Part shown: positions 48,528-59,335 of the stretch, piece by piece
How positions within the stretch are numbered: the first letter of the stretch is position 1
Layout: the number at the start of each line of letters is the position of its first letter
From: Anthonomus grandis grandis
Taxonomy: Eukaryota; Arthropoda; Insecta; Coleoptera; Curculionidae
Reading direction: 5' to 3'
DNA: 64,000 bases
Assembly: GCF_022605725.1 (NCBI RefSeq)
Contig: NC_065546.1
Coordinates: forward strand, 25,974,227 to 26,038,226
Notes under the pieces: generated by a model
Told to the model about the DNA's origin: nothing
Databases searched by the model: none
The model's input: only the letters and a program-made list of their open reading frames with translations
Made by a program: the position numbers and the translations under genes

Positions 48528-48890
48528 AATAAATCCGTTGACGTATTAACGAAAAGTGACCAAAAATGTCGGGGAATAATATGGATGGAAATGGATATTT
48601 TATCAATCTCAAACTTTTGTATTTTAAATGGCTTGATACGTGTGATACATCTTTTTAAAGAGCATATAATCTCCTATCTAACCAAACCAAAAAAATAATA
48701 TCGGTTGACGTATAAGCGAATACTAAGCAAAAATGTGCGGTAATAAAAGACATTTTATCCACTTAAACTTTGGTAGGTCAAATGGATGCCTCATAGTGTC
48801 ACATACTATTTTAAATGGCAAACAATTTTTTACCTTACTTCGCCAAAAAAATTGATGCAAGTTGAAGCCATTTATCACTTAATGTATGGT
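48528..48890. repeat. Tandem repeat, about 160-bp period, 2.3 copies
   Basis: CCAAAAAAAATAA...GTTGACGTAT...GCAAAAATGT...TATTTTAAA recurs at about 48528, 48687 and (partial) 48842. Internal tandem repeats of this kind occur inside the ends of some mariner elements. Confidence 0.65.
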
Positions 48891-48949
48891 AATAAACAAA
48901 GACAATAATAATTCAGATATTTAATAACAATAATTCAGTAACAAGTCAA

Positions 48950-49440
48950 CTTTTTTTCCAAATGGAAAGGTAAACCGTCATAGCTGTAGATACTGAGATA
49001 ATGAAAAACGCCTTTTTCGAGAGGATAATACTCGGTATCCTGAAAAAATTAATGCATGGGCAGGAATTTATGGTTACGAAATCAATTTTCTTCCAGCCAT
49101 TTTTTCTGGAAGAAAATTTAACTGAACAAATTTATTTAGACCTCCTTGAAAATAGAATCCCAGCTAGCACGTGACATAACGTAATGTCTGGCGATATACC
49201 GTTTTTGTTATTCTCAATACATTTATTTGTAACTCGTAATCAACATACAGAGAATTTACTAATCCTGTTAGAAAGTAATATTAAAATGTTACATAAATGG
49301 CATGTTACAGATATATTAGTATGGCCCATGTGACCAATACCAAAATATTTATGTACCCTCATATATTAATGAACTCAACTCTATCTCAATCTCTATTACA
49401 AGGAAATTACGAATTGCCGCAATGCCACCTCACTTTTAAG
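48950..49440 (+). pseudogene. Mariner-like transposase fragment 4
   Basis: SNGKVNRHSCRY, a stop, DNEKRLFRED, KINAWAGIYGYEI is the segment between the first and second catalytic aspartates in this transposase group. What follows is a mass of stops. Ends of the element were not defined. Confidence 0.65.
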
Positions 49441-49642
49441 TAAAATATATTTGTGGATCGCCAGCCATATTTTATGCTTGGTCGTTCTCAGTTCTTGTTC
49501 TGCTGATAGACTTGAGTTTGTTTCGATCATGTTTTACAGTTTTTCGTGCACAGTTTTGTTACATTTTTCTGTTTATATGTCTATATTTCTGGATTTTTGG
49601 ACTTTTTGTGTTGAACATGTGCAAAGCATTTTAGGTATTATA

Positions 49643-51060
49643 CTCTATTTCAGAAGTGTATAGAGCAATAAACTGGGGAATTCCGTTCTGTTTGGCTACA
49701 TTTCGTGGTAGTTCATAGGCGCAGGTACTTATAATATTTATGAATTTAATTTTCACGGATTAAATGCCTTTATTTTGAAAGAGATTAAATACTAAATAAA
49801 TACTTTTAATCCTTTTGTATAGGTACGTATCTTTTAACGCTTTGTAACATGCAAAAATGGGGTCAGGTAATATATACAGACTATAAATACTTTTAAATCA
49901 TATTTTAAACGTTAGTAGTCACTGCTATGCTGTAGTGTAATCACAATATTATTATCCCAATATTTAAAAAATGAATACCTCCATTTTTCCAGTCCAACGA
50001 AAAGATGTGCTAAAAATTCTCCACTATCGCTGAGTGAAAAAGTTATTATTTTAAATGTACATGATTGCATAAAACACGATTACCCTAGTTTTACTGTGCA
50101 AGAAATTGTTGAAAAATGTTCTCGAATGAGTGGAATTGGAAAGTCCACCATTTTCAAATTGTTGCGGGAAAGAAAAGTAGCAGGTCAAGTGGAATCTCCC
50201 AAGCAAAAGCCAGGGCGACCTACAAAAGTCCTTGATGAAAATGCTAAATGTATAATTCGAAGAAAAGTTCACTGTTTTTATTTTAAAGAGGAAATACCCA
50301 CCCTAGACAAAATTTTAATGGAGCTTGGCCGAGATGACAGTATTCCGTTGATAAGTAGAAAACTTTTATAGAAAACTTTAAAAAATATGGATTTTGCCTG
50401 GGAAAAGCATAACCGCAAAGCACTTTTACTGGAGAGCGACGAAATTGTTTGTTGGAGACGACAATACTTGAGAAGTATCAAGCAGTACCGCAGGGAGCAA
50501 AAGAAAGTTTTTTATCTTGATAAGACGTGGATTAACGAAGGTTATATAGTCCAAAAAATGTGGCAAGACAAAAATATAACCAGTGCTCGCCAAGCTTTCA
50601 TAGAAGGCCTGTCTACGGGTATTAAAGTACCTTCGGGAAAAGGAAAAAGACTTATAATCACACATATTGGAAGCGAAGAGGGATTTTTAAAAGAAGGTCT
50701 GCTAACCTTTGAGTCGACTCGCACAGGAGATTACCATGAAGACATGAACTCAGATGTTTTCGAGGACTATTTTGGTGAAATGATAAAATTTCAAAAGTAC
50801 ATTAATTATAAGGTAAAAAACAAGTCCCAGTTGCACGCCTTTGGCGAACCGTTTTCAATGTTTATCAGTGGGTAACAATGGGCAAAACTCATAAATTGAC
50901 CCAAAACCGGGTGGCACTACCTGCAATCAACGAAAAGAAAGAATTTTACATTGAAACTAATACCCAACTAAGGTAGTGGCATAAAATATTGGTGGATCAC
51001 CAGGTACCACTTTTGCATACCTAATGAGGTTTTATTGCTCTACACACTTCTGAAATAGAG
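49643..51060 (+). mobile_element. IS630/Tc1-type element 5, internally deleted
   Basis: The ends CTCTATTTCAGAAGTG ... CACTTCTGAAATAGAG, inverted over about 32 bp and including GAGCAATAAAA, are flanked by TA (TATA on the left, TATA on the right). It is 1418 bp. Its transposase is of a different lineage from the neighbouring mariner relics. Confidence 0.85.
49970..50875 (+). pseudogene. IS630/Tc1-like transposase, C-terminally truncated
   Basis: Frames 50096-50371 and 50387-50875 give a helix-turn-helix region (SGIGKSTIFKLLRERKVAG, then KQKPGRPTKVLD), followed after a stop at 50370 by VFYLDKTWINEGYIV (first catalytic Asp at about 50520). GKGKRLIITHIGSEEGFLKE, LLTFESTRTGDYHEDMNSD and FEDYFGEM come next. 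This matches a widespread insect transposase group with YLDETWVN in place of YLDKTWIN. The second and third catalytic regions (DNAPYH-like and the final acidic residue) are missing, and the TIR comes too soon after, which indicates an internal deletion near 50875. Confidence 0.75.
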
Positions 51061-51700
51061 TATAGATAGTATAAGCTTCCAAAGTATTTAAACACGAAAT
51101 TGTGTGAATTTTAAGCAATATATCATATATAATAGTGTATATAGTTTGTTTAATTGCTATAGTACTGATAAAACAAACAAAATTGTAATAAGTAGAAAAT
51201 TGTCTCTGACTATCTATCTGATTATTATACACAAGGTGTTATTTTACACTTCGTATAAATAATATAAAAAGATGGGGTAGGTATGACTTATTAGTTTTAA
51301 ACCAATAATGCTCTTTGAGGAAGATTTTTAAGTTCTGTAGGTTTTTTTAAATGTCAATTCTTATATAACAGGCAATTTGGATTTGAATATATAAACCGGG
51401 CAGTGTTAAATCTTTTTAAAATTTATAATCTACCCAACATTTACTGAAATTAAAGAAAATAACCAATATTGTGATCATTTGCTTTGTAATTAACATGGTA
51501 TTGGTTTCCGGAAAAAGGAGGCCAATCCGTCGGCCACGTATAGGGAGGACCAAAATAATGTGACTTTCCTTATGCCATTTTTTAATTGGGCGCTCGGTAT
51601 TCAATATACAGGGCGTCAAAATGAGAAATATAAAATCGTTTTTTTGAAGTAAATCGAGTGTTTCATAAGATATTAAATTAAAATTTGGTGTGAGGAGGTT

Positions 51701-51819
51701 GAATTGACGAAACAGTGGGCTGCCAAGGCAGTTGTGCATATAGGTCTCCTGATGGACCCGTCATGCCCCACCGGGGGTTACCAGAGCCCAACGGCCTTAG
51801 AGAAACCTATAAGGCTCTC
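51701..51819. mobile_element. 119-bp insertion with 15-bp target duplication
   Basis: The direct repeat TGGTGTGAGGAGGTT lies at 51686-51700 and again at 51820-51834. The equivalent place in the right inverted repeat (about 53484-53500) has only one copy, which is the empty site. A 15-bp duplication of this size points to target-primed reverse transcription (SINE or truncated LINE). The insert is GC-rich (CCGTCATGCCCCACCGGGGG) and shows no poly(A), so its family is unknown. Confidence 0.85.
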
Positions 51820-52239
51820 TGGTGTGAGGAGGTTTTTTAGAACGAGAAATTGAAATCCGTTCACGGATTCGCTATACCTTGTAGAGGGCGCCACCGGTGT
51901 TATATTGCATGGGTTAAAAATACCAAAACTTTTTTGTAAGACTTTATAATAAAGTTTTAGTAAAAAATTCTAATTTTCCAATCTTTTCTTGTAAAAAAAG
52001 TATTCTTAATAAATTCCGGCCTGAGAATCCGTTTATTAGATATCTTAATTTTAAAATCTAGATACTTCTTTCTAAACAAATAGGCTGACCTCGGGCACCA
52101 CCAAGTTTTTACATACTATCAAAGTGATAAACTTAAACGCTTCTGACGCTCGTAACAAGCTTCTTAATTACTCCTTAAATAAATCTATATTTTTTAATTA
52201 CATATTTGTATTTGGTGTGTTTTCTTACAACTTATAAAA

Positions 52240-53105
52240 CCATAATGTCTCATAGACCAAGAAACATACACTTTTCCGAATTGGAGGATATTGTTATAAT
52301 GTTTGGTAAGTTTTAGATATTTTTGTAAATAGTAAATACCTGTCAATTCTCAACTAGGAAAATGTGACTCTAATGCTAGTTTAGCCGCTAGACGCTATGC
52401 CCAGACATTCCCAAACCGATTTCATCCCAAAAGAAAATATTTTTTAAATTTGATTAACCGCCTAAGGGAGACTGGAAGTTTCAGCGAAAGACGTTTCAAC
52501 CAGGACAAGAGGAAGAAATTTTAAGAATTGTCCAAGAATCACCAAACATTAGTACTAGGGTTTTGGCTGAACGGGTGAGAAATATTGGGAAAACCGAGAC
52601 ACATAATATTTATTGGAGTCAACAACTTTACCCATTTCATCTTCAAAAAGTACGAGGTCTTTTTTCTGACGATCCCGAGGCAAGACTTGCTTTTTGTAGA
52701 TGTTTATGTGAAACGAATAATAGAAATGTAGGTGATTCATTTCTGTTGTTTCTACAAGAAATACTGCCCGATTTGCTTAATGAGGTACCTCTACATTTAA
52801 GACAAAATCTTTGATTTCAACTCGACGGTGCTCCGGCTCATTTTGTTATATATGTTAGGAACTACTTACATCAAGTATTTCCTAATCGCTGGATTGGTCG
52901 GGGTCGCGATGCTCCTGTTCCGTGGCCACCCCATTCGCCCGACCTTACACTACTGGATTTTTCAGTCTGGGGATGTATAAAAGATTTTGTGTATATGGCT
53001 TCGATTTTAAACGAGGATCATTTAAGGGAAAGAATCATTGAAGCTGGAGAGCATTTCAGGTTGAAACCAAATATTTTATACAAAGCCTTAGATTTTCTTT
53101 AATAA
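52240..53105 (+). pseudogene. Mariner-like transposase (decayed) of element 6
   Basis: Start MSHRPRNIHFSELEDIVIMFG, then (after an intron-like or junk stretch) SNASLAARRYAQTFPNRFH and NLINRLRETGSFSERR, the usual helix-turn-helix half. The catalytic end is FQLDGAPAHFV (about 52815-52850), NRWIGRGRDAPVPWPPHSPDLTLLD with the last Asp, and VWGCIKDFVYMA. The first catalytic block was not found. Frame changes occur near 52355, 52520 and 52860. Confidence 0.78.
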
Positions 53106-53710
53106 AGAGGGCTCATATGTGTATACAAATGAATAAAGGTCACGTAGAACAAATAATTTAGGATCATTATTGTATGATTTTTATTATAATAATTAATTTA
53201 GCATTAATTTAGAAAAATGATTTACGTTTATTTTGTTAACTTGTTAAAATGTACCTAGACTATAAAATTAAAATATCTCATAAACGGATTCTCAGGCGGA
53301 CATTTACCAAGAACACTTTTTTTACAAGAGAAGATTGGATGATTAGAATTTTTTATTAGAACTTTATTATACGGGGGTACAAAAAAAGTTTTGGTATTTT
53401 TAACACATGCAACATACCACAGGTGGCGGCTTCTGCAAGGTATAGCGAATCCGTGAACGGCTTTTATTTTCTCGTTCTAAAAAACCCCCTCACACCAAAT
53501 TTTAATTTAATATCTTATGAAACACTCAACTTACTTCAAAAAAACGATTTTATATTTCTCATTTTGCTCATCACGCCCTGTATATTGAATACCCAGTGCC
53601 CAATTAAAAAATGGCATAACGAAAGTGGCATTATTTTGGTCCAACCTATATGTGGCCGGCGGATTGGCCTCCTTTTTCCGGACACCCTGTGTAGACAAGG
53701 CAATTGAACA

Positions 53711-54080
53711 CAATATTTATTTTTCTTTAAAGCTCTAAATATTGGGTATAAAATTTGGCTTAAAATAAGTTTAAAAAAAAATATTTTTTTAAATTTAAGG
53801 CAACGGAAAACTGTGCGCCTGAAAAGATTTCTTATAAAAATAATAATATGGTCTATTAATAGATTGAGTCACTCAGAGTGTCATTGTTATATATTCCTAA
53901 CATACTGTTGTAATATATCTACAACATTTTGGTATAATATTACATTAATGTCTCATAGCGAAATTCGGCGCTCGTGGATCTGTATATGTTACATTAAAAG
54001 TACATCGGACAACAGGTTTAATATCCCAAAATTTACATAACATCTGTTACATATATCTACAGTACATATCTGTGCATGCT
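53711..54080. other. AT-rich spacer
   Basis: No gene recognised; possibly decayed mariner sequence leading into the fragment at 54081. Confidence 0.35.
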
Positions 54081-54300
54081 GAAAATATATCCTTCAATCG
54101 TCCAATCTTTGGAAAACCAAGTGGATGAAAATAGTGTTGGGTTACTAAACGAAAATAATTTGTATTTCCAACAAGATGGAGTTTCTTCGCACTACGCTTT
54201 GATAGTTCGAGAGTGATTTACGGAACAGTTTCCAGGGATATAGATTGGCAGGAGTGGTGCAATTAAATGGCCCGCACGGTCGTCAGACTTACAAAATACT
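54081..54300 (+). pseudogene. Mariner-like transposase fragment 7
   Basis: YFQQDGVSSHYALIVRE, stop, FTEQFPG, stop, GRSGAIKWPARSSDLQN is the block carrying the second and third catalytic aspartates. It is broken by two stops and cut off at 54300 by LINE sequence. Confidence 0.75.
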
Positions 54301-54880
54301 ACTAAATGTTTTGTATTATATTGTAGATCAAACCCTCATGCCACATCCTATCAAATGCCCGATACTCATCCAGGAACAGCGCCAGTGGATTGCTGTCAGT
54401 TAAAGCCTCTGGAGATCCTTTGCACGAGTCGTAGTACTTAACGTTTCGAGGAGTATGTTCGCGGGAATGAATCTTCAAGAGGAGTGATACGTCTTTATTA
54501 CGAATATATCGCATGGTACATCTGAAACCTTGCTGACTACTGGGAGGAGGCTGACTGGGTGGTAGTTCTGAGGGAATTCGTTGGCCTTTCCAGCTTTATT
54601 AACCATGATAATCTCGGCGATCTTTTATCTATCAGACCAATGTTCCAGTCGATGGCGGCCAGATCGGTATCCTCTATCTTATGGTATCCGCTATCGTTAA
54701 ATGGTTATGTTTAATTCTGTTTAATGGTATCGTTAAACAGAAGGGAACTCTGAAAGCTGATTCTGTTGCGTTTTGTCAACCGGCATTCTACGAGTTTGGG
54801 GGACCTTGGACCTGATCTTTTCTGAATATGTCATCAGCCTTTGCAATGTGGTTTTAATATTTGTTGTCCTATCACTCTAG
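54300..54880 (-). pseudogene. LINE (Jockey-like) reverse transcriptase fragment
   Basis: On the minus strand KIAEIIMVNKAGKANEFP, NYHPVSLLPVVSKVSD and, after a frame change, ALFLDEYRAFDRMWHEGLIY (54302-54514) give RT motifs 1, 2 and A. Motif A normally reads FLDxxxAFD, so the Asp pair is kept. The active-site FADD region is not present, as the fragment stops at 54300. Upstream (54640-54880) the linker is readable in pieces. Confidence 0.75.
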
Positions 54881-55099
54881 TAAGATGCGCTATAATATAT
54901 TTAACACCTGATTCCCATAGGCCACCGAAGTGAGGCGCGAAAGACGGATTCAAATTCCTGCAAATCTGTACCGTTTCCGCAGAATTATTAGTTATATTAT
55001 TGTAAATCCCTGTAGTTCTAATTTTCTAGAATTTGTATACTTGCTTGCTTTGACTGTCAGTATTCTCCTAAAATTATTGGTCTCTTTGGGCAAAAACAA

Positions 55100-55265
55100 T
55101 GAAGGTAATTCTAAATATTTCGAAACTGTTCCATCTTTTAAAAAGGACGCGCTTCGTGACAATTCATTCAGTTTTTGCCTTGGAAACAATTAAACGACAG
55201 TCAAGGCGAGTTAGGTTAGTGTTTTTGACGTTGACACTAAAAGTGTGTTCCCGAATTTCGTTACA
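55100..55265 (+). repeat. Probable 5' LTR end of a second gypsy-type retroelement
   Basis: The sequence ends GTTACA at 55265 and is followed by ATTGGTGTCAGAAGT, a typical start of the leader with its primer-binding site. The LTR start is not defined, and no matching 3' LTR is in the window. Confidence 0.5.
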
Positions 55266-55309
55266 ATTGGTGTCAGAAGTAAAGGATATTTGGAAGCTTG
55301 TTTTAGTGT

Positions 55310-55950
55310 ATGCCTTTAACAAGAAGTCAGGCCAAGATGGAGACCGAAAAATTGATGGAGCTGCTATTAAGGAAGTTTGACGAGCAAAAAGTAGAACAAG
55401 AAGAACGAGAGCGTTAACAGAGGAAAGAGCAAGAAGAACGAGACCGTAAACAAAAGGAAGAACAAGAAGAACGAGACCGCAAACAGGAAGAGCGAGACAA
55501 GAAACAGGAAGATTTACTAAAGACAATTAAATCTGACCTGAAGAAGGAAAATGAAGACCTGATAAGGACCATGAAAGATGACCTAAAGAAAGAAAATGAA
55601 GACCTGATTCGAACCATAAAAGATGACTTACTTAATTTAAAAGATAATCTTAAAAAGGAGCAGAAGGAATGAGACGGAAAACAAGAGAAATGAGTTTTAC
55701 AATTTAAAGAAGATCTTGAGAAGAATCAGAAACAATTAATGAATAACTTTGAAGCAACAGTAGAATAATTGGGGCAAGTACAAAAAAAAGATCCAAGAAC
55801 TAGTGATGAAAGTGAAACGGACTCCTCTTCCTCCCGATCATGGAGTACCTATTTGAATCAATTTGAGGCCGCTGCTAGGGGAAATCGCTGGGATAAGGAA
55901 GTTAGAGGAGAAACTACAGAAATATTAAGAATGGAATTTAGACAATAGGT
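55310..55950 (+). pseudogene. gypsy-type gag, N-terminal part
   Basis: An ATG 45 bases after the presumed LTR opens MPLTRSQAKMETEKLMELLL, a start shared by many insect gypsy Gag proteins. A long charged coiled-coil follows (EQEERDRKQ repeated, then KSDLKKENEDLIRT repeated). In-frame stops occur at about 55415 and 55670. A conserved-looking TDSSSSRSWSTYLNQFEAAA block follows, and readable pieces continue weakly to about 56250. The rest of gag and pol is missing. Confidence 0.68.
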
Positions 55951-56659
55951 AATAGTGCACAAGTTATATTCTTGAATAGGTTTTGAAGGATTAAACCTCC
56001 ATAAAATCTTTTAATATTTAAAATCCATACAATGACAGTAATAGACAATAATAATTTACATCTATCGTTCATAGAGGCCAATTCAATATTTCTATATATT
56101 TGGCAAAAATCAATACTAAACACAATTGGAAAAAAATTTAAATGTTAACAAAATGGTAAGAATCATTCTGAAGTTTTGGACCTGGTATTAAAACATAAAA
56201 AAGCAAATTTTTCAGATTTTATGAGGAAGTATGAATCTAGTTTACAGAACAAACATCCATGGTTAAGATTGGTCACAAGCATTTTTGTTGGCACCACCCT
56301 TTAAAATCTATTGGAGTCATAAGATTCCTTTTATCTAGAATAAGGGTAGGAGAATACTTTGGCTCATTCAGAAGGACACTATTTTCCAAAGCTCTACATG
56401 TTTTGTTTAGAAATTTAGTTAAATCTACATATCTAGGAATAGTTTTATGCATTCAACTTCAAATCTGGTTTTTAAAGAGTCTTTAAAAAGACTCCTCTGA
56501 GACTTTTTAAAGACTCCTCTTTAAGACTGAGAGGAATTTTTAAAGGCCAAACTTTTCGAACAAATGGAATTCGGCACCAGCGCGCGGCAGAATCGCTACT
56601 TGACGGAGCGTTGCAAATACAAAAAAGGTAAACAAGTTTACTTTACGGTTCGAAAAACT
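55951..56659. other. Decayed retroelement flank with short A/G-rich duplications
   Basis: Readable fragments such as VLKHKKANFSDFMRKYESSL (about 56180) may belong to the same gag, but frames change often. 56470-56530 holds tandem/inverted GACTCCTCT and TTTAAAGA units. Confidence 0.35.
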
Positions 56660-57251
56660 AATTTAAAAAGAAACTTTATTCAATACAATAGCAGTTCGAC
56701 TAACAAATGAGCTGTTTTTTTCTTAATTCTAGTGACATGAGAATGGGAATATGATTAAATGAACCTAGCTGAGCGTCTGGAAATAACAACGTATGTAGTT
56801 ATAAGGATATATATAACTCCTTCCCTACAAAATGAAAGCTTCTTCATATCCTTCTTCATATCCTTAGGAGGGCATGCTTTCACAATATTGAATTCATAAA
56901 TTAAGTAAATTGATTTAATATTTATTAGTTCATTAGGATTTTAACGATGAAATTAAAATAATTAAATATAATCTAAAATAGAACTAAATATATCAATATT
57001 CAAATATTGGTTCATTTTAAACAGTCTCTTTAGGGGTTTTAAGTTTAAAATAGTACTTCCTGAAAATAATATATTAAGCAATAATTATTAAACATAATCA
57101 AAGTAAAAATGTCCAAAAACTTGTTCTTGAAACATACACAGGTGACGCTATCTTTTGGAAATCCTTGGCTTGGATTTTCAGTTTTTGTTGGATGTGCTTT
57201 CAGATTTACGATTTTCAGGTCAATTGAGGGTGGATTGAATACTGGTTTGTC

Positions 57252-58600
57252 TCAAGCGATCGTTGTCCAGTTCAGGGTTGAAAATGTGATTTTTTCATAG
57301 TTTAAGTTTGTGGTTTTGAAAGATTCAAAAATCAGTGATTTGATTAAAACTGTACAGTCTTGAAGGCTTTTCACCAAGTAAGAACCATTGGGTAGCTGAC
57401 TGGATTCAGAATAGCCACATTTAGTTTTAGCAACTAAGCTAATAGGGGTAGTAACTGTCCATTTACCATTAATTATTTGGGTAACATGTACATCAAGTAG
57501 ATGAGTTGCAAATGGGAGGCAAGTGGTAGTAGTTGACCTTAGGTTAAGAAATTCTACAGCACAAGGTGGATGATCCTCTATATTGCGGCTATGAGTGTTC
57601 TGGCATAGAAACTGCTTAGGTTGCATTTCCATACACTTTTCATTATCGAAGAAGTATCTTGTATCCTAGTAACAGATATTGTTTATAGGGTAAATTGAAA
57701 GGATTGATTGCTTGGTACTGGTAATGCAATTAAATTATAATACTGAAACATATTTTTATCTATCAGTGGTAATTAGTAGTAATTTATCGTTATTATTTAG
57801 ATGACTACTAATTTCTCTTATTTTTATTGATAATTCATCAGGAATCATAATTGCAATAAGTAAATAATTTTTGAAAATGTCAAAGCTACTTCAATTTTGT
57901 CTAATATACTATAAATTGATTGGTAATTGAAATTAATTAATTTGTTGTAGTAAATACTCATGTAATATTAAATTATGTAATCCTTTTTTTATAATTGTTT
58001 CTTCAATCTGAAAAATTCTTGTTTTTAATATTTGTTTATTGTGCGTAATATTTAAAATCATATATTTAAGTTTATTAATTGTTTTACCTTATAAAGATAG
58101 TCGATTAAGTGAGTCAATTTTTAATTTATTTTGATTAGCTTGCAGCGTTTTTATATTTTTATCAACATTTTCCGCGTCTGTTTGATCTAAGTTTCCTATG
58201 ATACTTTTAATGAATGATCCTAAAGGATTAAATAAACGTCGTTTTTGTCTATTAATCAAGGCATAATGGAAAATTTGAGTTAGTAAAACTGTAATTCATG
58301 TTTCTAATTCATGTAAGGGAATTAACGAGTTAGAGTATTCGAGGTAATATTTATTATTGCTTTTTATATTAGTTACTTATACTTTAGTATAAGTTGTCAA
58401 GCAGTTAAATTCATCAATTAAGGGTTGTAGATCAATTTTTTGGATAATAGACTTTGGTTGTTTATATAGTTTTATAGTTTTAGTTGGATAATGGATAATG
58501 ATTTGTCACTAATTGGGGTACCTAATGTAAAGGTTAACATTCCAGGATCGTTATTTAGGTCGTTGAACTTGACATTGGTTCCGTGGACGGTCCAGGTCCA
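57252..58600 (-). pseudogene. env: env, errantivirus C (frame-broken)
   Basis: The minus frame at 57252-57632 (HPPCAVEFLNLRS, KWTVTTPISLVAKTKCGY, GSYLVKSLQDCTVLI) is the C-terminal ectodomain and parallels the 40553-40960 frame of element B. The furin-type end KRR with the fusion-peptide-like LFNPLGSFIKSIIGNLDQ reads at about 58180-58250. Stops and shifts fill the rest. It is the third env copy in the window and clearly a different lineage from A and B. Confidence 0.78.
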
Positions 58601-58960
58601 TCTGTAATAATAGAGACTATTTTAGTTACATTGATATGAATTATTTTCTTCTTCTTTGTTTTTGGGTTCTCGATTTCTAATTTATTGTTTTTTAAAAATT
58701 GATTTACTTTAAAGGGACCTAAATATCTATCTTTCATTTTTCTGGATCGTTTGTCAAGTTTTTTTATGAATTAAGGCACCTAATTGAAGGGTGCCTTAAT
58801 TCATAAAAGTGGTTTTATTTGTATTATTAGTGCTTTTACGCGAATAACTAACTGCATTTCATAGTTCATCATTATAAAATGTGTTTAGAATGAGTTTGGA
58901 ATATTATGATATTCTACGTTTTAGTTTTTTATTAATTTGTTGTCTCATTTATTTTTGAAA
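58555..58960 (-). pseudogene. Integrase C-terminal remnant, errantivirus C
   Basis: The 60-aa frame at 58555-58737 (MKDRYLGPFKVNQFL, NNKLEIENPKTKKK) is the GPF-type C-terminal module of gypsy integrase, next to env as expected. Upstream pieces to 58960 (QQINKKLKRR, ILNTFYNDEL) look like the segment before it. The catalytic core is deleted. Confidence 0.65.
58762..58808. repeat. 19-bp perfect inverted repeat with 9-nt loop
   Basis: Arms 58762-58780 and 58790-58808 are exact complements. The left copy is genuine integrase coding sequence on the minus strand (ALIHKK). The right arm is a fold-back duplicate of it. Confidence 0.92.
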
Positions 58961-59335
58961 ATAAGGGGCTGCGAATATCCTAGAGTGTTAGACCAAATTG
59001 TTAGGGTTATTCATCTTTCTTCGGTCATGCATAAAGGATATCTGGAACTACACAATCAATCAGCAAAGGTGAATAAAATAGATTGTTTTAATAATTCCCA
59101 AGTGGTGAGTTCTACTTTAGAAGCTACTAAATCTGCAGCTCTGTCGGTTAATTTGTTTAATACAGTGTCAAATAGGCAAATTTTAATTGGGGCTGCTGGA
59201 TGCACGTCTTTATTTGCTGTAAAGAAATGTTTACATGCAGAAATGAAAGTGATGATTTATTTTGGATTACCATAAACTTGTGGAATATTATCAGCTTGGT
59301 ATCTGATTATTTGAAAATTTGATTTAGACATGTTT
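58950..59335 (-). pseudogene. gag N-terminal remnant, errantivirus C
   Basis: On the minus strand from about 59332: MSKSNFQIIRYQADNIPQVYG, then a stop, ITFISACKHFF, KICLFDTVLNKLTDRAADL, ELTTWELLKQ. It aligns by eye with the first 100 residues of element B Gag (IRYQAYNIPSYDG, ICLFDIIIGKLIGRAADL). It ends where the internal deletion joins integrase. Confidence 0.75.

Larger units (their letters stand above)
51495..53690 (+). mobile_element. Mariner-superfamily element 6 with about 500-bp inverted repeats
   Basis: Left 51500-52080 and right 53270-53690 are inverted copies over several hundred bases. Shared blocks include TTTCCGGAAAAAGGAGGCC, ATGCCATTTTTTAATTGGGC, AAAATTTGGTGTGAGG, TTCACGGATTCGCTATACC, and CTGAGAATCCGTTTAT. 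The right end is ACACCCTGT. The left copy is longer because it holds a 119-bp insertion. A transposase relic lies between them. Ends this long are unusual for mariner. Confidence 0.85.

Noticed and set aside
49451..49663. 70-aa hydrophobic frame upstream of mariner element 5
   Set aside because: It overlaps the transposon end and shows no signal-peptide plus domain architecture or family motif.
55164..55617. Leu/Val- or Ser/Arg-rich minus frames
   Set aside because: Antisense of the repetitive coiled-coil gag; low-complexity artefacts.
56567..56580. GAATTCGGCACCAG resembles a cDNA-library linker (GAATTCGGCACGAG)
   Set aside because: One mismatch, and it is embedded in otherwise normal genomic sequence next to an LTR; chance is more likely than vector contamination.
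58937..59275. 112-aa plus-strand frame that looks well formed
   Set aside because: The minus strand of the same stretch reads as errantivirus Gag, matching element B; the plus frame is its shadow.
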